This document shows positions 1 through 5,406 of a DNA stretch of 6,547 nt, piece after piece. Both the position numbers and the translations under genes were made by a program. The notes under the pieces are model-generated. The model was given only the letters and a program-made list of their open reading frames with translations. It was not told where the DNA came from and searched no databases. Origin of the DNA: Pseudobdellovibrionaceae bacterium (GTDB lineage: Bacteria; Bdellovibrionota; Bdellovibrionia; Bdellovibrionales; JAMPXM01); assembly GCA_913776405.1 (NCBI GenBank), contig CAJYOV010000405.1, positions 1 through 6,547 on the forward strand, written 5' to 3'. The number at the start of each line of letters is the position of its first letter. The stretch's first letter is position 1.

Positions 1-920
1 AGCGTCGACCACACCATCTGCGGCATCGCATCTGCGATCGTTCTGAACTTGGCTTCGCTTTCTTTCAAGCGTTGTTGAGCCAGCATCGATTCAGTCACGT
101 CGACAAGAACGCCCGTGATCTTAGTGATCTTGCCTTCATGCAACACGCAGCGCCCTCTCGAGCTGATCCAGCGCACTTCGCCATCCGGTCTGCGAATGCG
201 ATATTCATCGTCGAAGTCACCGCGTTCATTGAGCATCGTCGTAAGTTTTGCGGTGATACGCTTTGAATCTTCCGGGTCAATGATCGGATCTATGTCGGAG
301 TATTTGAGAACGCGCTTGTCGATTCCGTAGATCGAAGACGTCTCTTCAGAGAATTCGATTTGCTCGTTTTCGAGATCAATCGCCCATGTGCCCATGCGTG
401 CACCGAGGAGTGAAAGTTTTAAGTTCTCCTGGCTCTGTCGCAAAGATTCCTCAGAGCGGACTCGGTCCGTTGTCTCGAAGCAATTGCAAAGAACGCCCGC
501 GATTTGAGTCGAGTCATCGCGAAGAGGGCTTAAGCTAAACGAAAAGTATCGAAGCTCTGGCGTGCCCGCTGAGTAGAGCGTCATTGGCAAGTCGTTGTAG
601 ACGACTTTCTCACCGCTCATAGCGCGATCCATGAGTACACTGACTTCAGCCTGAACCTCGGGCCAAACCTCGCGGAACGGGCGACCAAAACCTTGCGGAT
701 GCTTTTTGGGGCCAGCAAGTGGGATATAGGCGTCGTTATAGATAAAGATGCGCTCAGGGCCCCAAACGAGATAGGCCGGAACCTGTGACTCTAAAACCAT
801 TGCCGTCAGTGTCTTCAAGCTTGTCGGCCACTGCTCCATCAAGCCAAGCGGATTTCGCGACCAGTCGAGATCGCGAAGAGGCTGGGCAACTTCTGAGGCG
901 GGAATCAAGCTTTTGAACAT
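1..920 (-). CDS. multi-PAS sensor protein, probable sensor histidine kinase (N-terminal part, cut by window edge)
   Basis: I translated this minus-strand frame by hand. It is open from ATG 920-918 to the left edge (306 complete codons, no stop). The first in-frame stop upstream is at 954-956, and this ATG is the first one after it. Residues about 20-150 form a PAS-type sensor domain of the kind opening many hybrid histidine kinases (DWSRNPLG, VWGPERIFIYNDAY, GRPFREVWPEV, FSLSPLRDD, followed by ETTDRVR). Residues about 165-280 are a PAS_3/PAC domain (GTWAIDLEN, YRIRRPDGEVRWISSRG, ITGVLVDVTE). Short charged linkers (about 150-168 and 278-292) look helical. A third PAS begins at about 290 (FRTIADAMPQMVWST) and is cut. 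No signal peptide or membrane segment is seen, so the visible part looks cytoplasmic. The kinase core would lie outside the window. A diguanylate cyclase output cannot be excluded, although the first domain's style favours a histidine kinase. The ribosome-binding site is poor: GAGG lies very close to the ATG. Confidence 0.85.
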   Translation of the reverse strand, partial: MFKSLIPASEVAQPLRDLDWSRNPLGLMEQWPTSLKTLTAMVLESQVPAYLVWGPERIFIYNDAYIPLAGPKKHPQGFGRPFREVWPEVQAEVSVLMDRAMSGEKVVYNDLPMTLYSAGTPELRYFSFSLSPLRDDSTQIAGVLCNCFETTDRVRSEESLRQSQENLKLSLLGARMGTWAIDLENEQIEFSEETSSIYGIDKRVLKYSDIDPIIDPEDSKRITAKLTTMLNERGDFDDEYRIRRPDGEVRWISSRGRCVLHEGKITKITGVLVDVTESMLAQQRLKESEAKFRTIADAMPQMVWST

Positions 921-1072
921 GCCCTCATTTGTCTCACGCGGTCGGCGCCTAAGCTAGTCCCATCCTGGGCGTATGCAACAAACAACAAGAACTTAGACGT
1001 AGGGCGCTTGAGGTGAATTTTGTTGCAGTAGACTTGGCATTGCCAAAACGCGGGAGTAGATTCCTGAGCCAA
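921..1072. promoter_or_regulatory. divergent intergenic region between the PAS sensor gene and the redoxin operon
   Basis: This stretch separates two divergently transcribed units, so it should contain both promoters. I could not find a convincing -35/-10 pair on either strand. The best candidate on the minus strand is TTGCAT, 16 bases, then TAGCTT (3 of 6 matches in each box), which is weak. AGGG at 1001-1004 is well spaced for a possible GTG start at 1013. No hairpin or operator-like palindrome stands out. Confidence 0.35.
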
Positions 1073-1672
1073 ATGAGCTTCTCTCGACGTTTGAACTTAA
1101 GACCAGCATCAGCCATCTCACGTTCACTTTCCGCACTAGCGGGCAGTCTTATTTTACTTTTGGTCTCATCCGCTCGAGCGGATCATATGCTTCTTCCACT
1201 CTTCGGTCAGGACGTCGTGAAAAGTGAGCAGGTGAAAGTCGAAACCCCAGAAGGGTACAAAGCTCAGGTCGTCGTTTTCTTGTCTCAAAAATGCCCCTGC
1301 TCAAACAGTCATATCGAAGAACTAAAAAAACTTGCGAAGGACTTTCCTGACGTTCGGTTCGTCGCGGTTCACTCGAACATCGACGAGGACCCTCAGAAGG
1401 TGAGAGAGTACTTCACGAAGATCGACCTTCCATTTCCGGTCGTGCAAGATGACAACAACAAAATTGCGGACCGCTTCAAAGCCATGAAAACGCCGCATGC
1501 CTACGTCCTGGTAAAGGACGAAATCGTTTACCGTGGTGGCGTGTCTGATAGCAAAAACTATCGCCCCGAGAACCGCCTTTACCTTCGCGAAGCTTTAGAA
1601 GATTTAAAAAATCAACGCCCTCTCCGCACGCCTGAAGCGAGAACTTTAGGTTGCGCGATTCCCCGGAGTTAA
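1073..1672 (+). CDS. exported thioredoxin-fold redoxin, PRX_like1 type
   Basis: Predicted periplasmic thioredoxin/AhpC-TSA-fold protein, probably a thiol-disulfide or peroxide-related redox protein; its substrate is unknown. Numbering is from ATG 1073 (199 residues). A signal peptide covers residues 1-36: basic n-region, hydrophobic ALAGSLILLLVSS, cleavage after ARA. The redoxin strand runs VVVFLSQKCPCSNSH with Cys74 and Cys76 (a CxC), followed by FVAVHSNIDEDP, the cis-proline loop KTPHAYVL and IVYRGGVSD. The C-terminus TLGCAIPRS (Cys194) matches the conserved GCxIK/R ending of the PRX_like1 group as I remember it, which strongly supports the family call. A GTG at 1013 with AGGG at 1001-1004 would add 20 residues (219 total), but it pushes the hydrophobic segment too far from the N-terminus for a normal signal. 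I therefore prefer 1073, despite its weak ribosome-binding site. First gene of a three-gene operon; the next ATG lies 1 base after its stop. Confidence 0.85.
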   Translation: MSFSRRLNLRPASAISRSLSALAGSLILLLVSSARADHMLLPLFGQDVVKSEQVKVETPEGYKAQVVVFLSQKCPCSNSHIEELKKLAKDFPDVRFVAVHSNIDEDPQKVREYFTKIDLPFPVVQDDNNKIADRFKAMKTPHAYVLVKDEIVYRGGVSDSKNYRPENRLYLREALEDLKNQRPLRTPEARTLGCAIPRS

Positions 1673-1673
1673 G

Positions 1674-2123
1674 ATGACGTCGTCTGTTTCGAAATTGGCT
1701 CTCTCGCTTATGTTTGCTGTTTGTGTGTCTGCGTGCGCTCATCCGAATTACCAAGAAGCTTCGACAGCGCCAGCGAGTGAGTCGAAGACTGCAACGTGCG
1801 CGCTGAAATACAATTCACAAAACCTCTGCGCGGCCTACGATTGGGAAACTTACCCAACAGAATCCGACATGGGCGCGTTTGTTGCGCGTTTCACGAATCC
1901 GACTTCAGGTGCGTTAGTCGATCCAGCGCTTTCACTTAAAGTTGTTCTGTGGATGCCGAGCATGGGCCACGGCTCATCTCCTGTAACAGTCACGCGGCTC
2001 TCGACAGGTGTTTACCGGGTCGACAAGGTCTTCTTCTCGATGCCAGGCACTTGGCAAATTCGGTTCCAGCTCATGCAGTCGGGCGCCGTCGTAGAAGAAC
2101 AAATTGCGACTCTGCAGTTCTAA
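1674..2123 (+). CDS. FixH/YtkA-like lipoprotein
   Basis: A 149-residue predicted lipoprotein. Residues 1-20 are a type II signal ending in the lipobox VSAC (Cys21), so the mature protein should be lipid-anchored. The body is a small beta-sandwich domain resembling the FixH/YtkA-like families: FVARFTNPTSGAL, then VVLWMPSMGHGSSPV (core motif WMPSMGHGSSPV at 93-104), GVYRVDKVFFSMPGTW and a C-terminal strand EEQIATLQF. The Met/Met/His cluster of the motif could bind a metal such as copper, but that is inferred. Two further cysteines (42 and 52) could form a disulfide. The gene starts 1 base after the redoxin stop, with GGAG at 1665-1668 inside the upstream gene's last codons, so the two are almost certainly co-translated. 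Family membership rests on motif and length only. Confidence 0.8.
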   Translation: MTSSVSKLALSLMFAVCVSACAHPNYQEASTAPASESKTATCALKYNSQNLCAAYDWETYPTESDMGAFVARFTNPTSGALVDPALSLKVVLWMPSMGHGSSPVTVTRLSTGVYRVDKVFFSMPGTWQIRFQLMQSGAVVEEQIATLQF

Positions 2124-2136
2124 GCGGTAATAGGCG

Positions 2137-3066
2137 ATGCGGTCTCGCTGTCTCAATCGCGCGTTAAGATTGAATGTTGGCGCGCTTCTTCTTCTTGTTT
2201 TGGTCGTGTCTCCGCAATTCGCTCTCGCTGCTGCCTGCTGCGGCGGCGGGTTGCCGGTTCCAGCCTTGATCTTAGGTGATGAGCAAGCAAACTTCTCATC
2301 GTCTTTAACGGTCTCAGAAATTCGCACGGACGTTTCTGCAAATGGTGTCTGGAAAGACCGCACCAACAAAGAAAACGCCGAAACTCTCAGACTCGATGCC
2401 GCACATATTTTCCGCGATCGTTTCCAATATGGAATGAGCGTACCGATTCTTCGTCGCGAGCGCGTGAATGATTCAACAGGTTTGGGCGATGTCGCATTAA
2501 ACGCAGGCTATGAGTTCTTGCCCGAGTGGGACTATCACCCCATTCGCCCGCGTGGCGTCGGTTTCTTGCAGCTCGTTCTTCCGACAGGCCGCTCGATTCA
2601 AGAGGCTGGTCTTCTAGATCAGGTCGATTCACGTGGTCGCGGCTTCTGGGCTCTGGGTGTTGGCTCAGCGTTTACGAAAATCCGCGGTAAATTAGATGCG
2701 ATCGCGATCTTTGATGTTCATCGTTCGTTCAATAAATCAGATGCAGATTCACCTGCCGGCCGGATCAATCTAAAGCCGGGTTTTGGCGGCACGCTGAGTG
2801 CGGGCGCAGGATACACGTTCGGCGATGTTCGTTTAGGTGCAGCAGCAAGCTGGATTTACGATGATGCTGTTGCCGTCTCAGGCGCTGTGAGTTCAGAAGG
2901 TTCGGTCACTCGCTGGGCCGTCGCGACTCTCTCAGCTGTCTATTCGCCTAACGATGAGTGGACAGGTTCTCTCAGTTATTCTGATCAAACGCTTCTCGGC
3001 GCGCCAACAAACACGGCACTTGCTCGCTCTCTTCAAGTAAATGTGCAAAAGCGCTGGTCGCGATAA
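2137..3066 (+). CDS. outer-membrane beta-barrel protein with N-terminal CCGGG motif
   Basis: A 309-residue exported protein, probably an outer-membrane beta-barrel. Residues 1 to about 31 are a signal peptide (RSRCLNRALRLN then GALLLLVLVVSPQFALA). The mature protein opens with ACCGGG (Cys34-Cys35) and LPVPALILGDEQA. The rest alternates short amphipathic strands with turns typical of barrels related to the MetA-pathway/transporter-like outer-membrane family: TGLGDVALNAGYEF, VGFLQLVLPTGRS, GRGFWALGVGSAFT, LSAGAGYTFGDVRLGAAASW, DEWTGSLSYSDQTLLG. The C-terminus VNVQKRWSR has an aromatic residue third from the end rather than the usual terminal Phe. It starts 13 bases after the lipoprotein stop with no strong ribosome-binding site, so translation may be coupled. 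Last gene of the operon, convergent with the small gene at 3130-3381. Substrate is unknown. An AAC sequence in the signal region could be read as a lipobox, but it lacks the usual hydrophobic -3 residue. Confidence 0.8.
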   Translation: MRSRCLNRALRLNVGALLLLVLVVSPQFALAAACCGGGLPVPALILGDEQANFSSSLTVSEIRTDVSANGVWKDRTNKENAETLRLDAAHIFRDRFQYGMSVPILRRERVNDSTGLGDVALNAGYEFLPEWDYHPIRPRGVGFLQLVLPTGRSIQEAGLLDQVDSRGRGFWALGVGSAFTKIRGKLDAIAIFDVHRSFNKSDADSPAGRINLKPGFGGTLSAGAGYTFGDVRLGAAASWIYDDAVAVSGAVSSEGSVTRWAVATLSAVYSPNDEWTGSLSYSDQTLLGAPTNTALARSLQVNVQKRWSR

Positions 3067-3129
3067 ACTAGAAATGAGAACCAGGTTCAATCATACGTAA
3101 AACCGTTCCGCCTAAGCTTGTATTCGGAC

Positions 3130-3381
3130 TCAACGTCGAAGTGCAGCTTCCCAGCGGCAAAGGCCGCCCTGAGCGAGACACAGTTCACGCTCAGGGTGTG
3201 ATGAACAGAACGCTTCGTACCCTGGACGAGCAGCGACGCACGCGCCGCGAGTAGGCGTTGTTTGCGCTGGGCGCGCGCTCGCTTGCGCAGAATTTGAAAA
3301 TACGACCACTGGCGGCCGAGACGCTGAGATCGCAACCACGCCGAAGAAGATGACACCAAAAATAAGAGACGTTTGTTTCAT
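3130..3381 (-). CDS. small exported protein with four cysteines, unknown function
   Basis: An 83-residue protein I do not recognise. Residues 1-20 (MKQTSLIFGVIFFGVVAISA) are a clear signal peptide or N-terminal membrane segment. A Pro/Ala/Thr-rich linker follows to about 45, then a compact C-terminal segment with Cys48, Cys59, Cys68 and Cys75 (spacing C-x10-C-x8-C-x6-C), including FCSSHPEREL and GLCRW. This looks like a small two-disulfide module for the periplasm or cell surface. I start at ATG 3381 because GAGG at 3391-3394 is 9 bases upstream. An in-frame TTG at 3396 overlaps that GAGG and would place five charged or polar residues before the signal. The gene lies 16 bases downstream of the phosphatase stop, so the two are probably co-transcribed. 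An overlapping minus-strand frame (3087-3359) lacks a signal or motifs and I treat it as a shadow. Confidence 0.6.
   Translation of the reverse strand: MKQTSLIFGVIFFGVVAISASRPPVVVFSNSAQASARPAQTTPTRGACVAARPGYEAFCSSHPERELCLAQGGLCRWEAALRR
3154..3196. repeat. two adjacent GC-rich inverted repeats inside the 3' end of the small gene
   Basis: GCGGC at 3154-3158 pairs with GCCGC at 3163-3167 across a 4-base loop. Next to it, CCCTGAGCG at 3167-3175 is a perfect 9-base inverted repeat with CGCTCAGGG at 3188-3196, with a 12-base loop. The pair lies about 90-130 bases beyond the stop of the convergent barrel-protein gene and inside codons for residues about 60-75 of the small protein. No T-run follows on either strand, so neither is a standard intrinsic terminator. 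They could be an mRNA 3'-end stabiliser for the plus-strand operon or a coding coincidence. Confidence 0.45.
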
Positions 3382-3390
3382 CTTATCGGA

Positions 3391-3394
3391 CCTC
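3391..3394 (-). promoter_or_regulatory. ribosome-binding site GAGG deciding the small gene's start
   Basis: GAGG read on the minus strand, 9 bases from ATG 3381-3379. It overlaps the alternative TTG start at 3396-3394, which makes the ATG the better choice. It lies between the phosphatase stop (3400-3398) and the small gene. Confidence 0.55.
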
Positions 3395-3397
3395 AAC

Positions 3398-4747
3398 TTA
3401 ACGATTCGCGCGAAGGAGGGAGCCCTTCACATCGAAGTATGCTTGGAGTTTCGCGCCGCATGCGCGTGCGCGGAAGTTCATCTGCGTGCCGTTCGAGGCT
3501 GTGTCGATCACCATAAAGTTGTGATGCCATGTTGAATCCACACGGCGCGGGTTTGTTCTACGCTTATCGATAAACGGAGTCGTTGCCGAGTGAATCGAAC
3601 TCGACGTGAGCTCGAACGTGTCGTAACCCAAAATTGCTTTTTCGATCTTCATTGCTTCAGAGAAGTGAACGTCACCCGACATGAACATGACTGGCGCTTC
3701 GACTTCCTTCAGCGTTTTCAAAACGCTTTGAAACTCGCGCAAGTAATCGCCTTCGTAGGAGTCTTTACCGAGGTAGCCGCCGAAGAATTGGCCGCCGTTC
3801 ATCAACCATGTTGGCGCTTTCGAGCCAGCGAGATTTGAGTTGAGCCAGTTGATTTGTGTGCCGCCCCAGTAAGCGCCGTTCGTGCCTTCGGCATCGCGGA
3901 ATGAGCGGTCGTCCATCAAGAAGAAACGCTGATTAAAGAGATCAACGTGCATCGCGACGACAGGACCGTTGTCTTCTTTTTTGAGTGGAGTCCAACCGAA
4001 CATCGCTTTGAAGACCGTGACCGATTTGCCGTTGAGAGGGTGGTGTCTGTCGGCATTGTTGCCTGCGTAATCGTGATCGTCCCATGTCGCAAATGTCGGG
4101 ATGAGCTTGCGCCACTTGAACATGTCGATCTTGCGACGAGTTTGGATGTGGCGTTTCCAGTTGTCTTGGATTGTGCCGTTACCGCCGAGATCGGTGTAAG
4201 ATGTATCGCCAATTAAGAAAATCGCGTCAGGCTTCGCGTTCGCTACACCCTTCCACATGTCTTCTTGAATGCCGTCGAAGATATCGCAGACGCACGAAGC
4301 GACGACGATGCGCGCTTGTTTTTTGCGAGTATCGAGTGCGTTGAACACGCGCTCTTCGACGCGTGCGCCGGTACGAAGATCGTAAGCGCTTAAGAGATAG
4401 TCTTTACCGAGTTCAAGACCGCCAACGAGCAAGTGATCCATCTGTACGTATTCATCGTAAGGGCACTCGGTCGATGAGAGAACTTTAAGGGGCAGAACTT
4501 TTCCGTCTGATGTCGTTGCTTCATACTCAACTGGCATAAGCGGGTTTGAAAGAACTCGGAACTGAGCGCGAGTTTCATCTGTGAAAAGCTGAACTACGGG
4601 CATGCCGTAAGGAGGTGCGCCAACAGGAACCTGGCCGCCGCCGATGTAGGCCTGAGCTGGAGCCGCGAATGTCGAAAGGCCACCGAGAGTTAAACCAGTG
4701 CCTAAGAAAAGACCATTTTTAAGGAACTGACGACGTTCGAAACCCAC
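3398..4747 (-). CDS. PhoD-like metallophosphatase / phosphodiesterase with Tat signal
   Basis: A 449-residue alkaline phosphatase D family enzyme, expected to hydrolyse phosphate mono- or diesters outside the cytoplasm. The N-terminus FERRQFLKNG is a twin-arginine signal (the usual Ser/Thr before RR is Glu), followed by a hydrophobic stretch and cleavage after AQA at about residue 33. A beta-sandwich-like region (about 45-140) precedes the catalytic domain. Catalytic signatures: VVASCVCD (145-155, conserved Cys152), FLIGDTSYTD (177-186, with the GDxxY metal-ligand pattern), TWDDHDYAGNN (221-231), MDDRSFR (278-284) and MSGDVHFSE (356-364). PhoD enzymes are known to use iron and calcium with Cys and Tyr ligands; Cys152 and Tyr184 fit that pattern. 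The start is GTG 4747-4745, with GAGGGG at 4753-4758 five bases upstream. Length is typical for the family. It is expressed from its own likely promoter at 4791-4819 and followed by the small Cys-rich gene. The substrate is not visible from sequence. Confidence 0.9.
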   Translation of the reverse strand: MGFERRQFLKNGLFLGTGLTLGGLSTFAAPAQAYIGGGQVPVGAPPYGMPVVQLFTDETRAQFRVLSNPLMPVEYEATTSDGKVLPLKVLSSTECPYDEYVQMDHLLVGGLELGKDYLLSAYDLRTGARVEERVFNALDTRKKQARIVVASCVCDIFDGIQEDMWKGVANAKPDAIFLIGDTSYTDLGGNGTIQDNWKRHIQTRRKIDMFKWRKLIPTFATWDDHDYAGNNADRHHPLNGKSVTVFKAMFGWTPLKKEDNGPVVAMHVDLFNQRFFLMDDRSFRDAEGTNGAYWGGTQINWLNSNLAGSKAPTWLMNGGQFFGGYLGKDSYEGDYLREFQSVLKTLKEVEAPVMFMSGDVHFSEAMKIEKAILGYDTFELTSSSIHSATTPFIDKRRTNPRRVDSTWHHNFMVIDTASNGTQMNFRARACGAKLQAYFDVKGSLLRANR

Positions 4748-4752
4748 AGCGA

Positions 4753-4758
4753 CCCCTC
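4753..4758 (-). promoter_or_regulatory. strong ribosome-binding site for the GTG-started phosphatase
   Basis: GAGGGG on the minus strand, with a five-base spacer to GTG 4747-4745. The strength and spacing support GTG as the start, which also places the twin-arginine motif at residues 5-6. Confidence 0.7.
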
Positions 4759-4790
4759 AATGTGACTTTGCTAGCCAGAAAACTGCGGCC

Positions 4791-4819
4791 AAATTAGTCA
4801 CCGGGCTCTAGCGCGTCAA
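4791..4819 (-). promoter_or_regulatory. candidate sigma70-type promoter for the phosphatase operon
   Basis: On the minus strand, TTGACG (4819-4814) is followed after exactly 17 bases by TAATTT (4796-4791). The -35 box matches consensus at 5 of 6 positions; the -10 box is only moderate (3 of 6). It lies between the upstream terminator at 4870-4893 and the phosphatase start, leaving a leader of roughly 40 bases. The position is as expected for an independent transcription unit. Confidence 0.5.
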
Positions 4820-4869
4820 GGGGCGTCAGAATCTGTAACCAAACCGTGACACCGGTGGCACAGAAACGG

Positions 4870-4893
4870 AAAAAGGGCCCGCGAGGGCCCTTT
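4870..4893 (-). terminator. intrinsic terminator after the GcvH-like gene
   Basis: AAAGGGCCC (4872-4880) and GGGCCCTTT (4885-4893) form a perfect 9-base stem with loop GCGA. Read on the minus strand, the stem runs into five consecutive T residues (4874-4870). It lies 65 bases after the TAA stop of the GcvH-like gene and before the phosphatase promoter. On the plus strand the T-run is only three bases, so it works best for minus-strand transcripts. Confidence 0.85.
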
Positions 4894-4922
4894 CAAATCA
4901 AACTGATGAGGATTAAAGCCGG

Positions 4923-4949
4923 GCCGCACGGGGCGGTTTGCCTCGCGGC
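4923..4949 (-). repeat. imperfect stem-loop in the 3' untranslated region of the GcvH-like gene
   Basis: GCCGC (4923-4927) pairs with GCGGC (4945-4949). The inner bases GGGGC and GCCTC can extend the stem with one mismatch around a GGTTT loop. It lies between the stop codon (4960-4958) and the terminator hairpin, so the transcript may end in two tandem hairpins. It could also be chance in a GC-rich stretch. Confidence 0.35.
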
Positions 4950-4957
4950 GCAGCAAT

Positions 4958-5356
4958 TTAATCGTCGTCTTCTTCGTCTTCGTCCTCATCTTCGTCGTCG
5001 CCATCTTCATCATCGATGTCGTCGAGATCGTCTGGATCTTCAGCTTCAACACGAAAGAGCCAGCCGTCGCCGTATGGGTCTTCAAGAAGAAGAGACGGGT
5101 TTTCAACGACGGCGCCATTGATCTCGATCACTCGGCCTTCAACAGGTGAGTAGAGGTTCATCGGGCCTTCGTCGGTTTCGATTTCACCGCAGATTTCATC
5201 CGGGTTTACTTCTTCACCTTCTGCGGGGAGGTTGATTGCTGTGATATCGCCGAGTTCATTCAAGCCATCTTCGCTGATACCAACGGTGACGGTGCCGTCT
5301 TCCAGTTGGATCCACTCGTAACCCATGAACGGGATGAATTCTTCTTCTTGAGCCAT
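4958..5356 (-). CDS. GcvH-like protein lacking the lipoyl lysine, with an acidic C-terminal tail
   Basis: A 132-residue cytoplasmic protein. Residues about 12-108 follow glycine cleavage H protein closely: GYEWIQLEDGTVTVGIS, LGDITAINLPAEGEEV, LYSPVEGRVIEING and NPSLLLEDPYGDGWLFRVEA. In H proteins the segment ESVKAxxxLYSP carries the lipoylated lysine. Here it reads ETDEGPMNLYSP and that lysine is Glu63 (codon at 5170-5168). The protein has no lysine and no histidine, only Arg75 and Arg102, and 49 Asp/Glu. From about residue 107 it is a nearly pure acidic tail, where E. coli GcvH has an ordinary C-terminal helix. GGAG at 5363-5366 lies six bases before ATG 5356. The start follows the ABC permease stop by 41 bases, with a hairpin between, and a strong terminator follows. 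No gcvT or gcvP is seen nearby. It cannot carry lipoate on lysine, so its role is unknown: a structural or regulatory derivative of the fold, possibly binding a basic partner. Confidence 0.85.
   Translation of the reverse strand: MAQEEEFIPFMGYEWIQLEDGTVTVGISEDGLNELGDITAINLPAEGEEVNPDEICGEIETDEGPMNLYSPVEGRVIEINGAVVENPSLLLEDPYGDGWLFRVEAEDPDDLDDIDDEDGDDEDEDEDEEDDD
4961..5031 (-). repeat. low-complexity GAY/GAR tract encoding the Asp/Glu tail
   Basis: On the minus strand this stretch is almost entirely GAC/GAT/GAA/GAG codons, with single Leu, Ile and Gly interruptions (residues about 109-131). Synonymous codons are mixed rather than one repeated triplet, which argues for selection on protein acidity rather than simple slippage expansion. 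Confidence 0.6.
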
Positions 5357-5366
5357 CTCTTACTCC

Positions 5367-5406
5367 AAAACAAAGTTGCGACCGTGATCGTAAAGGATCA
5401 CGTCGC
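5367..5406 (-). terminator. hairpin at the permease stop codon, possible weak terminator or attenuator
   Basis: GCGACCGTGATC (5378-5389) and GATCACGTCGC (5396-5406) form an 11-base-pair stem with one bulged C and a GTAAAG loop. On the minus strand it is followed by AAC, TTT, G and TTTT (down to 5367), an interrupted T-tract. One arm covers the permease TGA (5400-5398), and the T-tract ends next to the GGAG of the GcvH-like gene. It may reduce transcription from the ABC genes into the GcvH-like gene, or act as a mRNA processing site. Confidence 0.5.

Noticed and set aside
3078..3088. Palindrome GAACCAGGTTC just after the barrel-protein gene, as a possible terminator
   Set aside because: The central spacer is one base, so it cannot fold as an RNA hairpin of useful length, and no T-run follows. 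It could at most be a protein site, with no support.
946..3118. The ten-base word CGCCTAAGCT at 946-955 and again at 3109-3118
   Set aside because: No extension on either side and no further copies noticed. One shared ten-mer in 6.5 kb is close to chance and does not indicate attachment sites.
3087..3359. Minus-strand open frame overlapping the small Cys-rich gene in another frame
   Set aside because: No signal, motif or ribosome-binding site; rich in Arg/Ser/Ala as expected of a shadow frame. The frame ending at 3130 has a signal peptide and a spaced Cys pattern.
3590..4216. Plus-strand open frames antisense to the phosphatase gene
   Set aside because: No ribosome-binding sites or recognisable motifs; the opposite strand encodes a full-length, motif-complete enzyme.
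4816..5121. Open frames on both strands across the terminator and the acidic-tail region
   Set aside because: They read through the perfect terminator hairpin and have low-complexity Arg/Lys/Thr products that mirror the GAY/GAR tract; they are shadows of the GcvH-like gene.
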